Source of the DNA: Pararhizobium sp.
GTDB lineage: Bacteria; Pseudomonadota; Alphaproteobacteria; Rhizobiales; Rhizobiaceae
Reading direction: 5' to 3'
DNA: 64,000 bases
NCBI GenBank assembly: GCA_017794825.1
Contig: CP051237.1
Location: 1,674,001 to 1,738,000 of the forward strand
The first letter of the stretch is position 1, and each line of letters begins with the position of its first letter. Below the pieces are notes generated by a model. The model saw only the letters and a list, made by a program, of their open reading frames with translations. It was not told where the DNA came from and did no database searches. Positions 34,185 to 43,093 of this stretch are shown piece after piece. Both the position numbers and the translations under genes were made by a program.

Positions 34185-35015
34185 ATGATTTTAAAACAGC
34201 GTTCCGATAATCAAAACACTGTGATCAAACGCAGCGACGCCTCGATGAGCAAGACGCTGGCAAGCGGCCTGGCCATACTGGAGTTTCTGAGCCGGAAATC
34301 GGAACCGATGGGCGTGCGGGAGCTGTCGCGCGAAATGAACATGAACCCCGCCCAGGTTCAGCGTCTTCTCAACACCCTGTCCGACTGTGGCTTTGTTGAA
34401 AAGGACATGGGGCTTCGCCGTTACCGGGTCGGGCTGACCGCCTTTCAGGTCGGGCGCGCCTATCTCGCCGATACGGGCCTGGTGGACGCCGCCGCGCCAA
34501 TACTGCGGGACGTATCCGACCGCGTCTCCGTCAACACCTATCTCGCCGTTCGCCGGGGCGATGTCAGCATCTATATTTTCGTTCACCTGAGCCAGGGCGC
34601 GCTCTCGGTCCACGCGGTTCCCGGCAATCAGATGCCTCTGCATTCAACGGCCATGGGCAAAGCGCTTCTCTCAGCCTTGACCGATAATGAAATTCGCCAA
34701 CTGCTCGGCGCAAAGCCGCTCCCGCGGATCACCGAAGCGACCGAGACAGACCTCGAAAAGCTCATCGAGGAGGTGCGCCAAATTCGTGAAGGAGATGTGG
34801 CGATCGCCGATGAAGAAAACATTCCTGGGATCTTTTCCGCCGGCGCGCCGGTGCGCGACACGGATGGCGACATCATTGCCGCTGTGAGTTGCGCCTGTGC
34901 GGTGCAAATGACGGCCGGCGACGGACGCAAACGGATTGAAGACGAGATCAGGCAGGCCGCGGAACGCATTTCCAGACGACTGGGTGCGCCGGCGTCCGTG
35001 AGTTATCTGAGGTAG
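34185..35015 (+). CDS. IclR-family transcriptional regulator
   Basis: This 276-aa regulator has an N-terminal winged helix (about 20-85, GVRELSREMNMNPAQVQRLL) and an IclR effector domain (about 100-265) with HSTAMGKALLSAL and GIFSAGAPVRDTDGDIIAAVS. It is the first gene of the rightward M24/TctC/Mo-hydroxylase operon and divergent from tctB/tctA, so it probably controls both arms. Confidence 0.93.
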   Translation: MILKQRSDNQNTVIKRSDASMSKTLASGLAILEFLSRKSEPMGVRELSREMNMNPAQVQRLLNTLSDCGFVEKDMGLRRYRVGLTAFQVGRAYLADTGLVDAAAPILRDVSDRVSVNTYLAVRRGDVSIYIFVHLSQGALSVHAVPGNQMPLHSTAMGKALLSALTDNEIRQLLGAKPLPRITEATETDLEKLIEEVRQIREGDVAIADEENIPGIFSAGAPVRDTDGDIIAAVSCACAVQMTAGDGRKRIEDEIRQAAERISRRLGAPASVSYLR

Positions 35016-35018
35016 AGT

Positions 35019-36227
35019 ATGCAAGAACAAGAACCGATTTCCGACCTGCAGGCGGTTGACGTCTTACTGTCGAAGAACGGCTATGACGCGCTGGTGGCGA
35101 CTGCGCCGGAAAATGTCACGTATGTCAGCGGCTTCTGGGCGATGACACATTGGATTCGCCGAGGGCCTCAGGCCTATGTGTTCTGGCCGACAGCGCGCCG
35201 CAGCGAGGCGTCGATCATCACGACGACCAGTACGCTCGACCTCGTCGCCGACCAGAAACCCTGGGTCAGCAACGTTCGCCGGTTCGGCTATTTCGTCTTT
35301 GAGGGAATGGACCGAACCGGTCTTGATCCGCTCGACCAGACACAGGTCGATTTGCTGATGGGCGAGGAATTTCCTGGCGCCGTGGAGGCGCTGGTGGATG
35401 CCATCCGCGAGGCAGGACTCGCCAGCGGAAAGATCGCCGTCGACGAAATCGGCATGACGCCTCAGGCCATGGCCAGACTGCGCGAAGCCCTGCCCGACCT
35501 GACCATCGAGCCCGCCTTCGAACTCGTTCGGCAGATGCGCACCATCAAGACGCCGGAGGAGGTTCGTCGCCTTCGTCGCGCCTGCAACATTGCCGAAGCG
35601 TCGATCGACGCCAGCCTCAAGTCGGCCCATGTCGGCATGACGGAAAAGGAAATGGCGCGCATATTTCACCGGACCACGGTGGAAAACGACGCAATGCCTG
35701 TTTTGGGCGTTATCGGCTTTGGCGTGCGGAGCACGCTCACCAATTCGCAACCTTCGGACACTGCATTGAAGGAAGGCGACATCATCCGTTTCGATGTGGG
35801 CGGCCGATACATGCACTATCGCGCCGACATATCGCGCATCGGCGTCATGGGCGAACCGACCCGCGAAATCGTCGAAAAATACACAGCGCTGAGAAACGGG
35901 GTGGATCACGCCTATGATGTCATCCGGCCGGGTCTGAAGGCGTCCGACCTCTTCGAGCAGGTGATGGACGCCGTCCGCAAGTCCGGCCTGCCCGACTACA
36001 AGCGCAACCATGTTGGCCACGGCATCGGCATCGATGGTTACGACCTGCCAAATATCGCCCCATCGAGTTCCGACGTCCTCCAGGCCGGAATGGTGATTTG
36101 CGTCGAGACTCCTTACTACGAATTCGGCCTCGGCGGCCTCCAGGTCGAGGACATGATCCACGTAACGGAAGACGGATGCGAGTCCCTCATGGAGTCTGAT
36201 CGTGAACTGCGGATCGTGTCCGCATGA
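35019..36227 (+). CDS. M24-family metallopeptidase (Xaa-Pro peptidase/creatinase fold)
   Basis: This 402-aa protein has a creatinase-like N-terminal domain and a pita-bread M24 domain. The full dinuclear metal set is present: D259 (IRFDVGG), D270 (YRADISR), H334 (HVGHGIG), E363 (CVETPYY) and E377 (QVEDM). It should therefore be a metal hydrolase cleaving an amide or peptide bond, not a metal-free creatinase. It starts three bases after the IclR stop and overlaps the next gene (ATGA). In this context it may hydrolyse an amide in a catabolic pathway (inference). Confidence 0.92.
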   Translation: MQEQEPISDLQAVDVLLSKNGYDALVATAPENVTYVSGFWAMTHWIRRGPQAYVFWPTARRSEASIITTTSTLDLVADQKPWVSNVRRFGYFVFEGMDRTGLDPLDQTQVDLLMGEEFPGAVEALVDAIREAGLASGKIAVDEIGMTPQAMARLREALPDLTIEPAFELVRQMRTIKTPEEVRRLRRACNIAEASIDASLKSAHVGMTEKEMARIFHRTTVENDAMPVLGVIGFGVRSTLTNSQPSDTALKEGDIIRFDVGGRYMHYRADISRIGVMGEPTREIVEKYTALRNGVDHAYDVIRPGLKASDLFEQVMDAVRKSGLPDYKRNHVGHGIGIDGYDLPNIAPSSSDVLQAGMVICVETPYYEFGLGGLQVEDMIHVTEDGCESLMESDRELRIVSA

Positions 36228-36559
36228 TCACGCCCAAAATACTTGCTGCGGTTCGCTCCAATTATGATCGAGCCATAAAAATACCTGAAGCGCCGATGCG
36301 CCGCCGGTACGAGACCATCGCCCAAAAAGAAGGCGTTTTCATAGAGGTATCCTCCGCAAGCGCGCTTGCGGCCGTAGAAACCCGGAAGAAGAACGGCGAA
36401 ATCAAAATCGACGAGACCGTGGTCAATAACCTGAAAGCGACCGGTCTTAGCGACTTGGCCACACGGCCGGCCCAGGATCCATCCCCTCTGGTTCCTGCAG
36501 ACCTGGATCGTGCACTTGAGGCTGTCCAGGCCCACTACGGTCATGCCGACCCAACCTGA
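36224..36559 (+). CDS. Small protein resembling the C-terminus of threonine synthase-like PLP enzymes
   Basis: This 111-aa protein is translationally coupled to the M24 gene. Its middle, EGVFIEVSSASALAAVETRK followed by GEIKIDETVV and KATGLSD, matches the pattern of the C-terminal part of fold-type II PLP enzymes such as threonine synthase (EGIF.EP.SA..LAAL / G.I...ETVV / TG.GLKD). No PLP lysine domain is present, and no other part of such a gene lies nearby. It is a remnant, or a captured domain kept as a small co-expressed protein. The match is recalled from family patterns, not computed. Confidence 0.7.
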   Translation: MITPKILAAVRSNYDRAIKIPEAPMRRRYETIAQKEGVFIEVSSASALAAVETRKKNGEIKIDETVVNNLKATGLSDLATRPAQDPSPLVPADLDRALEAVQAHYGHADPT

Positions 36560-36568
36560 AGGAGACTT

Positions 36569-37522
36569 ATGATGAACAGACTGAAATTGTCCTCGCTTTG
36601 CGCCGCCGCCATCGGCGCCGTGCTGGTCGCATCCGGGCCGGCGCTCGCGGAATTCCCGGAGAAACCGATCACTCTGATCGTTCCGTGGTCAGCCGGCGGC
36701 AGCACTGATCAGACGGCCCGCGCACTTTCCGAAGCAGCGTCCAAGGAACTGGGCCAGCCCATCGTCGTGGTCAACAAACCCGGCGCGTCAACGACACTCG
36801 GCATGGCGGAACTCGCCGCTGCGGAGCCGGACGGCTACACGCTCGGCACCCTGTCGACCACCACGTACATGGCTCAGATCACGCGTGACGACGTGCCCTA
36901 CAGCATGATGGAGGACTTCAGTTTCATCAGCTACTACGGTGACAACCTCATCGGTGTCGTGGCGTTGAGCGACAAGCCATGGAATTCGCTGGAAGAGCTG
37001 ATTGCGGCTTCGAAGGAAAAGGGTCTGAATTTCGGAACGGGCGGCGTCAACACCACGCAGCACCTGACGACGGAAGCCGTCAAGAAGGACTCCGGAGCCG
37101 GCCTGACCCACATTCCATATCGCGGTTCGGCGGAATCGCTTCCCGCGTTGCTGGGCGGCCATGTCGATTTCATAACCGAAACATCCGTGTGGGCGCCGTA
37201 TGTGGAAAGCGGTGAAGTAAAAGTTCTCGCCGTCAATCTCCCCGAACGCGCCAAGGCCTTCCCGGACGTTCCCACGCTCACCGAGCTTGGTTATCCCACG
37301 CTGCGATCCGTACAGGGCATTATCGGACCTGCGGGCATCCCTGAGGACGTCCGCATGAAGCTCGAGACGGCCTTCCGCGCTGCGCTGTCCGATCCGACAT
37401 TCATCGAAACCATGGGCAAACTGCGAATGGAAATCGTCGAAATGAGCGGTCCTGAAATGCATGACGCCATCGAAGCCGAGGTCGACAAGGCTTCTGATCT
37501 GGTCAATTCGCTTTCGAACTGA
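36569..37522 (+). CDS. tctC: TTT-family (Bug/TctC) substrate-binding protein
   Basis: This 317-aa periplasmic protein has a Sec signal peptide ending SGPALAEFP (about residue 27). The Bug signatures PEKPITLIVPWSAGGSTDQT and VVVNKPGASTTLG follow, and GLTHIPYRGSAESLPALLGG lies in the middle. AAGGAGACTT precedes the two adjacent ATGs. It is the likely partner of TctA/TctB at 32059-34113, which are encoded on the opposite strand. Confidence 0.94.
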   Translation: MMNRLKLSSLCAAAIGAVLVASGPALAEFPEKPITLIVPWSAGGSTDQTARALSEAASKELGQPIVVVNKPGASTTLGMAELAAAEPDGYTLGTLSTTTYMAQITRDDVPYSMMEDFSFISYYGDNLIGVVALSDKPWNSLEELIAASKEKGLNFGTGGVNTTQHLTTEAVKKDSGAGLTHIPYRGSAESLPALLGGHVDFITETSVWAPYVESGEVKVLAVNLPERAKAFPDVPTLTELGYPTLRSVQGIIGPAGIPEDVRMKLETAFRAALSDPTFIETMGKLRMEIVEMSGPEMHDAIEAEVDKASDLVNSLSN

Positions 37523-37536
37523 CGTTTATCGCTTCT

Positions 37537-37562
37537 CGCCGGCGCCAATATGGGCGCCGGCG
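37537..37562. terminator. GC-rich hairpin between TctC and Mo-hydroxylase genes
   Basis: CGCCGGCGCC (37537-37546) pairs perfectly with GGCGCCGGCG (37553-37562) around a 6-nt loop. No T-run follows. Because the downstream genes lack another evident promoter, it is more likely an mRNA-stabilising or attenuating hairpin that raises TctC output than a full terminator. Confidence 0.4.
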
Positions 37563-37583
37563 GAATGACCCAGACCGTGACAC

Positions 37584-39824
37584 ATGCGCCCCGATCTTCT
37601 CGAAAAAGTTTCCGGCAAGGCCGAATTTATCAGCGATGTCAGCATTGACGGCATGGCTTACGGAAAAGTCGTGCGCAGCACCGAGCCGCATGCGCGGATC
37701 ATTGGCATGGATGTTTCCCAGGCCGAACAGGCAAACGGCGTCGTCTGTGTTCTCACAGGGGCGGATAGCGGTCTATTGAAGCAAACCGACTGGGGCCTGT
37801 TCTACGAGGACCGTCCGGTCATCGCCCGTGACCGCGTGCGCTATGTGGGTGAGCCGGTCGCCGTGGTCGTCGCCGATACTCAAGCCCGCGCCGAAGCAGC
37901 ATCGCGCCTCGTCGTCGTCGAATATGAACCACTGCCGATATGTGCGACACCGGTGCAGGCGCTGGCTGGCGATGCGCCTCTGCTCCATGAGGACTTCCGT
38001 CCGATATCGGATTTCTACTTCAAGGGAACAGCCCGCGGCCAAGCCGGGACGAATGTCTTTCAGGACTATCTGCTGGAGCGCGGCGACGTCGATAGCGCAG
38101 AACGCTCCGCTCACCGGATATTCGAACACAGCTATTCCTTTCCGGGAATCGCGCATTTCGCCATGGAGCCGCATTGCGCGATCGCCCGTTTCGATCACGC
38201 CGGGCTGACGGTCTGGTCAGGAGCACAGTCTCCGACGGCCGTTCAGAAAGTTCTCGCCCGGGTCTTTGGTCTTCCGATCGCGCGAGTACGGGTAATCGTC
38301 CCCTATGTCGGCGGAGGGTTCGGCGGCAAGGCGTCGGTCAAGATCGAGCCGCTCGTCGCTGCCGCCGCACGCAAAGCCGGACGACCCGTCAAGGTGCTCC
38401 TGAGCGCCGAGGAATCCATGCTGACCTGCCGGCGGCTTGCCGCAAACATCACGATCCGCACCACTATTGACGCAGAAGGCGCCATTCTCTCGCGCACTGG
38501 CGACATCGTCATGGATGGCGGCGCCTATGCCGACACCGGACCGGCGGTCGCACTCAAATCCGCGCACCGGCTTGTCGGCCCCTATCGCCTGCCCAACCTG
38601 AGGATCAGGGCCCGGGCGGTCTACACAAACACGGTTCCCGGAGCAGCCTTCCGGTCCATCGGCGGACCGCAGGCGGTCTGGGCGACCGAGTCGCATATGG
38701 ACGAGATTGCCGCGGAACTCGGAGAAGACCCGGTCGATTTCCGCTCCCGGCATCTGTTGCAAAGAGGCGACGCGGTGATCGACAATCTTCGTCCTCTGGA
38801 CGTCGATCCGGCGGCCATGATGCATGCGGCGGTGGAGGCGACGACGAAAGGGCACAACCGCGCCTCGCGCGGCCTGGCGCTTGCAGTCACCGATCCGGGT
38901 ATTCTGCCGGTCGCCGGCGCGATCGTGCGTATCCATGCCGATGGATCGATAGAAGTGCGCAGCATGAGCGTGGAAATCGGACAGGGCGTCAGGGGCGTGC
39001 TTCGGCGCATCGTCGCCGAAATCCTGTCGCAACCGCCAGAAGTCATACACATCCTCGATCCGGATACGGCCGCCGCGCCCTACGACTGGGGCACCGGAGC
39101 AAGCCGATCCAGCATGATCATGGGTCTTGCTGTCGAGAAAGCCGCGGAGGATGCGGTTTCCAAACTTCTGATGCTCGCGTCGGAAGCCTTTGAAGTCGAG
39201 GCAACCGCGATTAGCCTGGTTCCGGGTGGCCTGGCGATCGGCGACAAGTCCGTAAGCTTCCGTGATTTGTTCCATGCGGCCCACGGAATCGATTCCGGTG
39301 ACGTGACGGGTCAGGCGTCGATCACGCCGCACTCGCTCGACGGAAAGCTGGCGCAGTCGCCCCTCTTCTGGGAAACAGCGGCTGCCGCCTGCACCGTGTC
39401 GGTGGATCCGGATACAGGTGTCGTCGCGCTCGATACGTATGCGGGCGTCGCTGATATCGGCCGCGCGTTGAACCCAATGGCGGCCGAAGGCCAGGAGGAA
39501 GGCGCGGCGGTTCAAGGTCTCGGCCATGCACTGTTCGAGAGCCTCGTCTTCGATGAGGGACAACCGATGACGGCAATGCCCCTCCTCTACCGTGTGCCGC
39601 GCCTGTCGGACGTTCCTGCTGACTGGACGACCGTGCTGATCGAGAATGGCGACGGCCTCGGACCCATGGGCGCCAAGGGCATGGGCGAAGGCGGCATCCT
39701 CGGCATGGCGCCGGCAATCGCCAACGCGCTGGCGCGCGATCATGGCGTCCGTCTGCGCGATCTTCCCATGACGCCTGAGCGGATCTGGACCGCGCTGTCA
39801 GCAAGGAAGACGCATGCGTCCTGA
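37584..39824 (+). CDS. Molybdenum hydroxylase large subunit (xanthine dehydrogenase/CoxL family)
   Basis: This 746-aa Mo-cofactor subunit performs hydroxylation of a substrate carbon, often next to a ring nitrogen. Motifs include PYVGGGFGGKAS and AFRSIGGPQ near the Mo site, and the catalytic Glu E702 in GAKGMGEGG. The AYRCSFR loop of CO dehydrogenase is absent, so it is not a CoxL proper. Gene order is large-medium-small with overlapping ends. Ring hydroxylation of an N-heterocycle is a reasonable but unproven role. Confidence 0.93.
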   Translation: MRPDLLEKVSGKAEFISDVSIDGMAYGKVVRSTEPHARIIGMDVSQAEQANGVVCVLTGADSGLLKQTDWGLFYEDRPVIARDRVRYVGEPVAVVVADTQARAEAASRLVVVEYEPLPICATPVQALAGDAPLLHEDFRPISDFYFKGTARGQAGTNVFQDYLLERGDVDSAERSAHRIFEHSYSFPGIAHFAMEPHCAIARFDHAGLTVWSGAQSPTAVQKVLARVFGLPIARVRVIVPYVGGGFGGKASVKIEPLVAAAARKAGRPVKVLLSAEESMLTCRRLAANITIRTTIDAEGAILSRTGDIVMDGGAYADTGPAVALKSAHRLVGPYRLPNLRIRARAVYTNTVPGAAFRSIGGPQAVWATESHMDEIAAELGEDPVDFRSRHLLQRGDAVIDNLRPLDVDPAAMMHAAVEATTKGHNRASRGLALAVTDPGILPVAGAIVRIHADGSIEVRSMSVEIGQGVRGVLRRIVAEILSQPPEVIHILDPDTAAAPYDWGTGASRSSMIMGLAVEKAAEDAVSKLLMLASEAFEVEATAISLVPGGLAIGDKSVSFRDLFHAAHGIDSGDVTGQASITPHSLDGKLAQSPLFWETAAAACTVSVDPDTGVVALDTYAGVADIGRALNPMAAEGQEEGAAVQGLGHALFESLVFDEGQPMTAMPLLYRVPRLSDVPADWTTVLIENGDGLGPMGAKGMGEGGILGMAPAIANALARDHGVRLRDLPMTPERIWTALSARKTHAS

Positions 39825-40665
39825 TCCGTTCACCTATCATCAGCCGAAAAGCCTGGCCGAAGCGTCTTCACTCGTCGCTGAACTCGGCGACGGCGCGGCG
39901 TTCTATGCCGGCGGAACCGAATTGCTGTTGCTCATGAAGATGCAACTGGCCGAGTACAGGCATCTGGTGAACCTGAAGAAGATCGACGGTCTGAAGACAA
40001 TTGTCGTTAGACACGACAGGCTGATAGTCGGCGCGCTGGCGACCCATCACGACATCGCCCTAAGCACGGCCGTCTCGAAGCACTGTCCGTCATTGTCGCG
40101 CCTCTGCGGGGAAATCGCAAACATCCGCGTGCGCGTCGCCGGGACGATCGGCGGCAATCTTTGCTTCGCCGAACCGCGCGCCGATCCACCGGTTCTGCTG
40201 GCCGCGCTCGACGCGGTAATACGACTTGTTTCCGCGCATGCGAGCCGGGTGATTCCGGCGACGGAGTTTTTTCTCGGACCATTCGAAACCGCCCGGCAGC
40301 CGGACGAGATCCTGACGACGATCGAAATACCGCTGGGGACCGGAACCGCCAGTGTGGAACGCATGAAGCAGGGTAATTACAGCCTTGCGACGGCGGCCAT
40401 CTCCAGAAACGATTGCCACCGGGTGTGGATCGGCTATGGCGGCGGCGCTCCGAAGCAGCTCGACGGGACAGGCGCCCTGCTCGACAGGGACAATGGCTGC
40501 ACAGGCGAGGAAGCGCTTTTTTCAGCGGTTGCAGCGGATATAGCCGATCTGGAGATCCCTTCGGACATCGAAGCTGGCGAATACTATCGCAGGCATCTGA
40601 TTGCGGTGGCGGTCAAACGCGCGCTTGCATCCCTCAATGGAATCCAAAACCCGTGGGCGCACTGA
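39814..40665 (+). CDS. Molybdenum hydroxylase FAD-binding medium subunit
   Basis: This 283-aa CoxM/XdhB-like subunit carries FAD with the motifs AGGTELLLLMK (about residues 31-41) and AGTIGGNLCFAEPRAD (about 109-124). It passes electrons from the Fe-S subunit to the acceptor. It overlaps the large subunit gene by 11 bases, and its TGA stop overlaps the small subunit ATG. Confidence 0.93.
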   Translation: MRPDPFTYHQPKSLAEASSLVAELGDGAAFYAGGTELLLLMKMQLAEYRHLVNLKKIDGLKTIVVRHDRLIVGALATHHDIALSTAVSKHCPSLSRLCGEIANIRVRVAGTIGGNLCFAEPRADPPVLLAALDAVIRLVSAHASRVIPATEFFLGPFETARQPDEILTTIEIPLGTGTASVERMKQGNYSLATAAISRNDCHRVWIGYGGGAPKQLDGTGALLDRDNGCTGEEALFSAVAADIADLEIPSDIEAGEYYRRHLIAVAVKRALASLNGIQNPWAH

Positions 40666-41132
40666 TGGATACCTCTGTGGATATCAGCGTCGAGATCAAT
40701 GGTGTTCCCGTTACCCGGTCGGCGCCTGCACAGACGCTGCTGATCGATTTCCTGCGCGACGAGATGAGGCTGCGGAGCGTGAAGCTGTCCTGCGACATGG
40801 AAATCTGCGGCGCGTGTACGGTGCTTGTCGACGGACTGCCGATGAGCAGCTGCACGACGCTCGCCGCTGATGTCGACGGCGCAAAAGTGACGACCGTCGA
40901 GGGCCTGATCACCGACGGTGTGCTCGATCCGCTGCAGCAGGCCTTCATCGATCATGGCGCGGTTCAGTGCGGTTTCTGTACTCCGGGTTTCATTCTCGCG
41001 GCGAAAGCATTGCTGCTTCGCAATCCGAGCCCCACGCGCGCTGAAATCGTTTCTGCGCTCGATGGCAATATCTGCAGGTGCACCGGATACAAAAAGATTG
41101 TGGAGGCCGTCCGGCATGCTGCCTCGGCTTGA
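40665..41132 (+). CDS. Molybdenum hydroxylase [2Fe-2S] small subunit
   Basis: This 155-aa CoxS/XdhC-type subunit has all eight cluster cysteines: C43, C48, C51 and C63 in the plant-ferredoxin-like domain, and C102, C105, C137 and C139 in the helical domain (CGFCTPG...CRCTGY). The ATG at 40665 overlaps the medium-subunit stop (TGATG). The longer open frame to 40413 lies inside that gene and is not used. It completes an L-M-S hydroxylase. Confidence 0.94.
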   Translation: MDTSVDISVEINGVPVTRSAPAQTLLIDFLRDEMRLRSVKLSCDMEICGACTVLVDGLPMSSCTTLAADVDGAKVTTVEGLITDGVLDPLQQAFIDHGAVQCGFCTPGFILAAKALLLRNPSPTRAEIVSALDGNICRCTGYKKIVEAVRHAASA

Positions 41133-42105
41133 AATCTCCCTCGACGGCCGGGAACCGATCGCCGAAATCTTCGAAAAAACGAGGGTGGCAGCCGAAAATG
41201 GCGCCACGACAGTTTGGCTGGCCAGTCATCTGTTCGAACAGGATCCGGTCTCGTCCGCCGCCGTCATGCTGGAGCGATTCCCGACGCTCGACGTCGTGCT
41301 GATGGCCATCAGCCCGCTGGTGCTGCATCCTGTGCAGATCGCCATGTCGGCGGCGACGCTGGATGAGATGTTTCCCGGCCGCATATCGGTGTGTCTGGGG
41401 GTTGGTTCTCCGGACGATCTTGGAAGCGCGGGCATCGACGCGGACAAACCGCTGCAGGCCATGAAGGAGGCGCTGGCGCTATGCCGGGCTCTCTTGTCCG
41501 GGGACAAGGTCACCCTCGAGGGCCAGAGATTTGGTGTCTCGGGAAGAGCGCTCCGCTCGGGCAGCCATCCGGTTCCGCTGTTAATGGCTGCGTCCGGACC
41601 GAAGATGCTCGAACTGGCTCGGAGTGAGGCGGACGGCGTCTTGTTGTCGGCTGCCACATCCCGCGAGTTCATCAAATCCACGATCGTCCGACTGCATGCC
41701 GGAAAGCCCTCCCGTCCCTGCTTCGACAATTGCGGACTGGTTTATGTATCCGTCGACGACGACAGGTTTGCCGCAATGGAGCGGCTCCGCTCGAAACTGG
41801 CGGTGACCTTGCGCGGCGCGCATCATGCCGCCAATCTGGAAGCCGCCGGTAGCAAGCTGGATCAGACGGCGCTCCGTGACGCCTTTTCCGCCGGCAGGAA
41901 TTCGGAAGCTGCCCAAATCGTCCCGGACCAGGTGGTCCTCAACCATTCCGCAGCCGGTACGCCGACGGAACTGCCTGCGATGATCCAGACCTATCGGGAC
42001 GCCGGCCTCGACCGCGTGATCCTTTCCGCATTTGGATCGGTCGCGGAAATCGAAACCGCCATGAAAGCCATGAAAACAACAGAAAGACTGTCTGATGAAG
42101 TTTAG
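41116..42105 (+). CDS. LLM-class flavin-dependent oxidoreductase 1
   Basis: This 329-aa luciferase-like protein begins MLPRLEISLDGREPIAEIF. It has TLDEMFPGRISVCLGVGSPDD and VPLLMAASGPKMLELA, typical of the F420/FMN luciferase-like fold. The start at 41116 overlaps the small-subunit gene by 17 bases. It is followed by a second LLM gene with an 11-base overlap. It probably works with the flavin reductase at 43087 on the product of the Mo hydroxylase (inference); F420 use cannot be excluded. Confidence 0.9.
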   Translation: MLPRLEISLDGREPIAEIFEKTRVAAENGATTVWLASHLFEQDPVSSAAVMLERFPTLDVVLMAISPLVLHPVQIAMSAATLDEMFPGRISVCLGVGSPDDLGSAGIDADKPLQAMKEALALCRALLSGDKVTLEGQRFGVSGRALRSGSHPVPLLMAASGPKMLELARSEADGVLLSAATSREFIKSTIVRLHAGKPSRPCFDNCGLVYVSVDDDRFAAMERLRSKLAVTLRGAHHAANLEAAGSKLDQTALRDAFSAGRNSEAAQIVPDQVVLNHSAAGTPTELPAMIQTYRDAGLDRVILSAFGSVAEIETAMKAMKTTERLSDEV

Positions 42106-43093
42106 CATTTCCCTCTGCACGGGTTTCGAAGGGGTCATGTATCCCATTCCATTCATCAAACCGGAGCAGTTCGTCGAACAGGCGAAGCTCTGCGAGAGCA
42201 TGGGTTACGATTCCATCTGGGGCAACGATCACATCACGACTCAGAACTACGTGCGTGAGAAATTTCCGGATTCGCCACCCAATTTCTACGAGCCGCTGAT
42301 TACGCTCGCCATGTGCGCCCAGGCGACCACAACGCTTCGCGTTGGCACGGCCCTCCTGGTCATGCCGATGCGCGAGCCGGTCTACCTCGCTAAACAAGTC
42401 AGTACGCTGGATCAGCTGTCCGGCGGACGTTTGGTATTGGCTGTCGGTCTCGGCGCCTATCGGGAAGAATTCGAGGCCTGGGGTCCGGCCTACAAGAAAG
42501 CGCGGCGCGGCGACATGCTGGATGAAGGCATCGACGCGTTCCTGAAACTGATGAGTGAGCGCAGCGCCAGTCTCGATGGCGAATACTATCATTTCACAGA
42601 TGTCGAGATGTATCCGAAACCGAAGCAGGATCCGTTTCCACTGTTCATCGGAGGCCACAACATTCCGGCTCTCAAGCGCGCCGCAACAGTCGGACAGGGT
42701 TGGCTTCCAGGCTGGCGTCCGTTTGCGGAAATGAAGGAACGCATCAGCCAGTTGAAGGATCTATCGGAGGAAGCGGGACGACCGCGCGACGCCGTAGAAA
42801 TCGCTCCGCAATTCTCCATGCTGCTGGCCAAGACCGATGAAGAGGCCGAGAAGAAATACATGGAAAGCGGGCTGGTGGCGCATCGCCAGTCGCTCGCCTA
42901 TACCGGCCGCGATCTCAGCCACCAAGTCATCGCGAACCTGGTCGGTTCCCCCGACACGGTCCTGCAGAAAATCGATGAAATGCGCTCCATGGGCATCGAT
43001 CACTGCAGCGCACTCATGATTCCGGTGGACACCATTTCCGAAATGAACGAGCAGATTGAATGGTTCGCCAAGGAGGTGATGGCGCGATGCTAG
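42095..43093 (+). CDS. LLM-class flavin-dependent oxidoreductase 2
   Basis: This 332-aa luciferase-like protein has WGNDHITTQNYV, LDQLSGGRLVLAVGLGAYREEF and DPFPLFIGGHNIPALKRAA. It is distinct from LLM 1 and coupled to it by overlap, so the two may form a heterodimer or catalyse successive steps. The flavin reductase gene overlaps its end. Confidence 0.92.
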   Translation: MKFSISLCTGFEGVMYPIPFIKPEQFVEQAKLCESMGYDSIWGNDHITTQNYVREKFPDSPPNFYEPLITLAMCAQATTTLRVGTALLVMPMREPVYLAKQVSTLDQLSGGRLVLAVGLGAYREEFEAWGPAYKKARRGDMLDEGIDAFLKLMSERSASLDGEYYHFTDVEMYPKPKQDPFPLFIGGHNIPALKRAATVGQGWLPGWRPFAEMKERISQLKDLSEEAGRPRDAVEIAPQFSMLLAKTDEEAEKKYMESGLVAHRQSLAYTGRDLSHQVIANLVGSPDTVLQKIDEMRSMGIDHCSALMIPVDTISEMNEQIEWFAKEVMARC

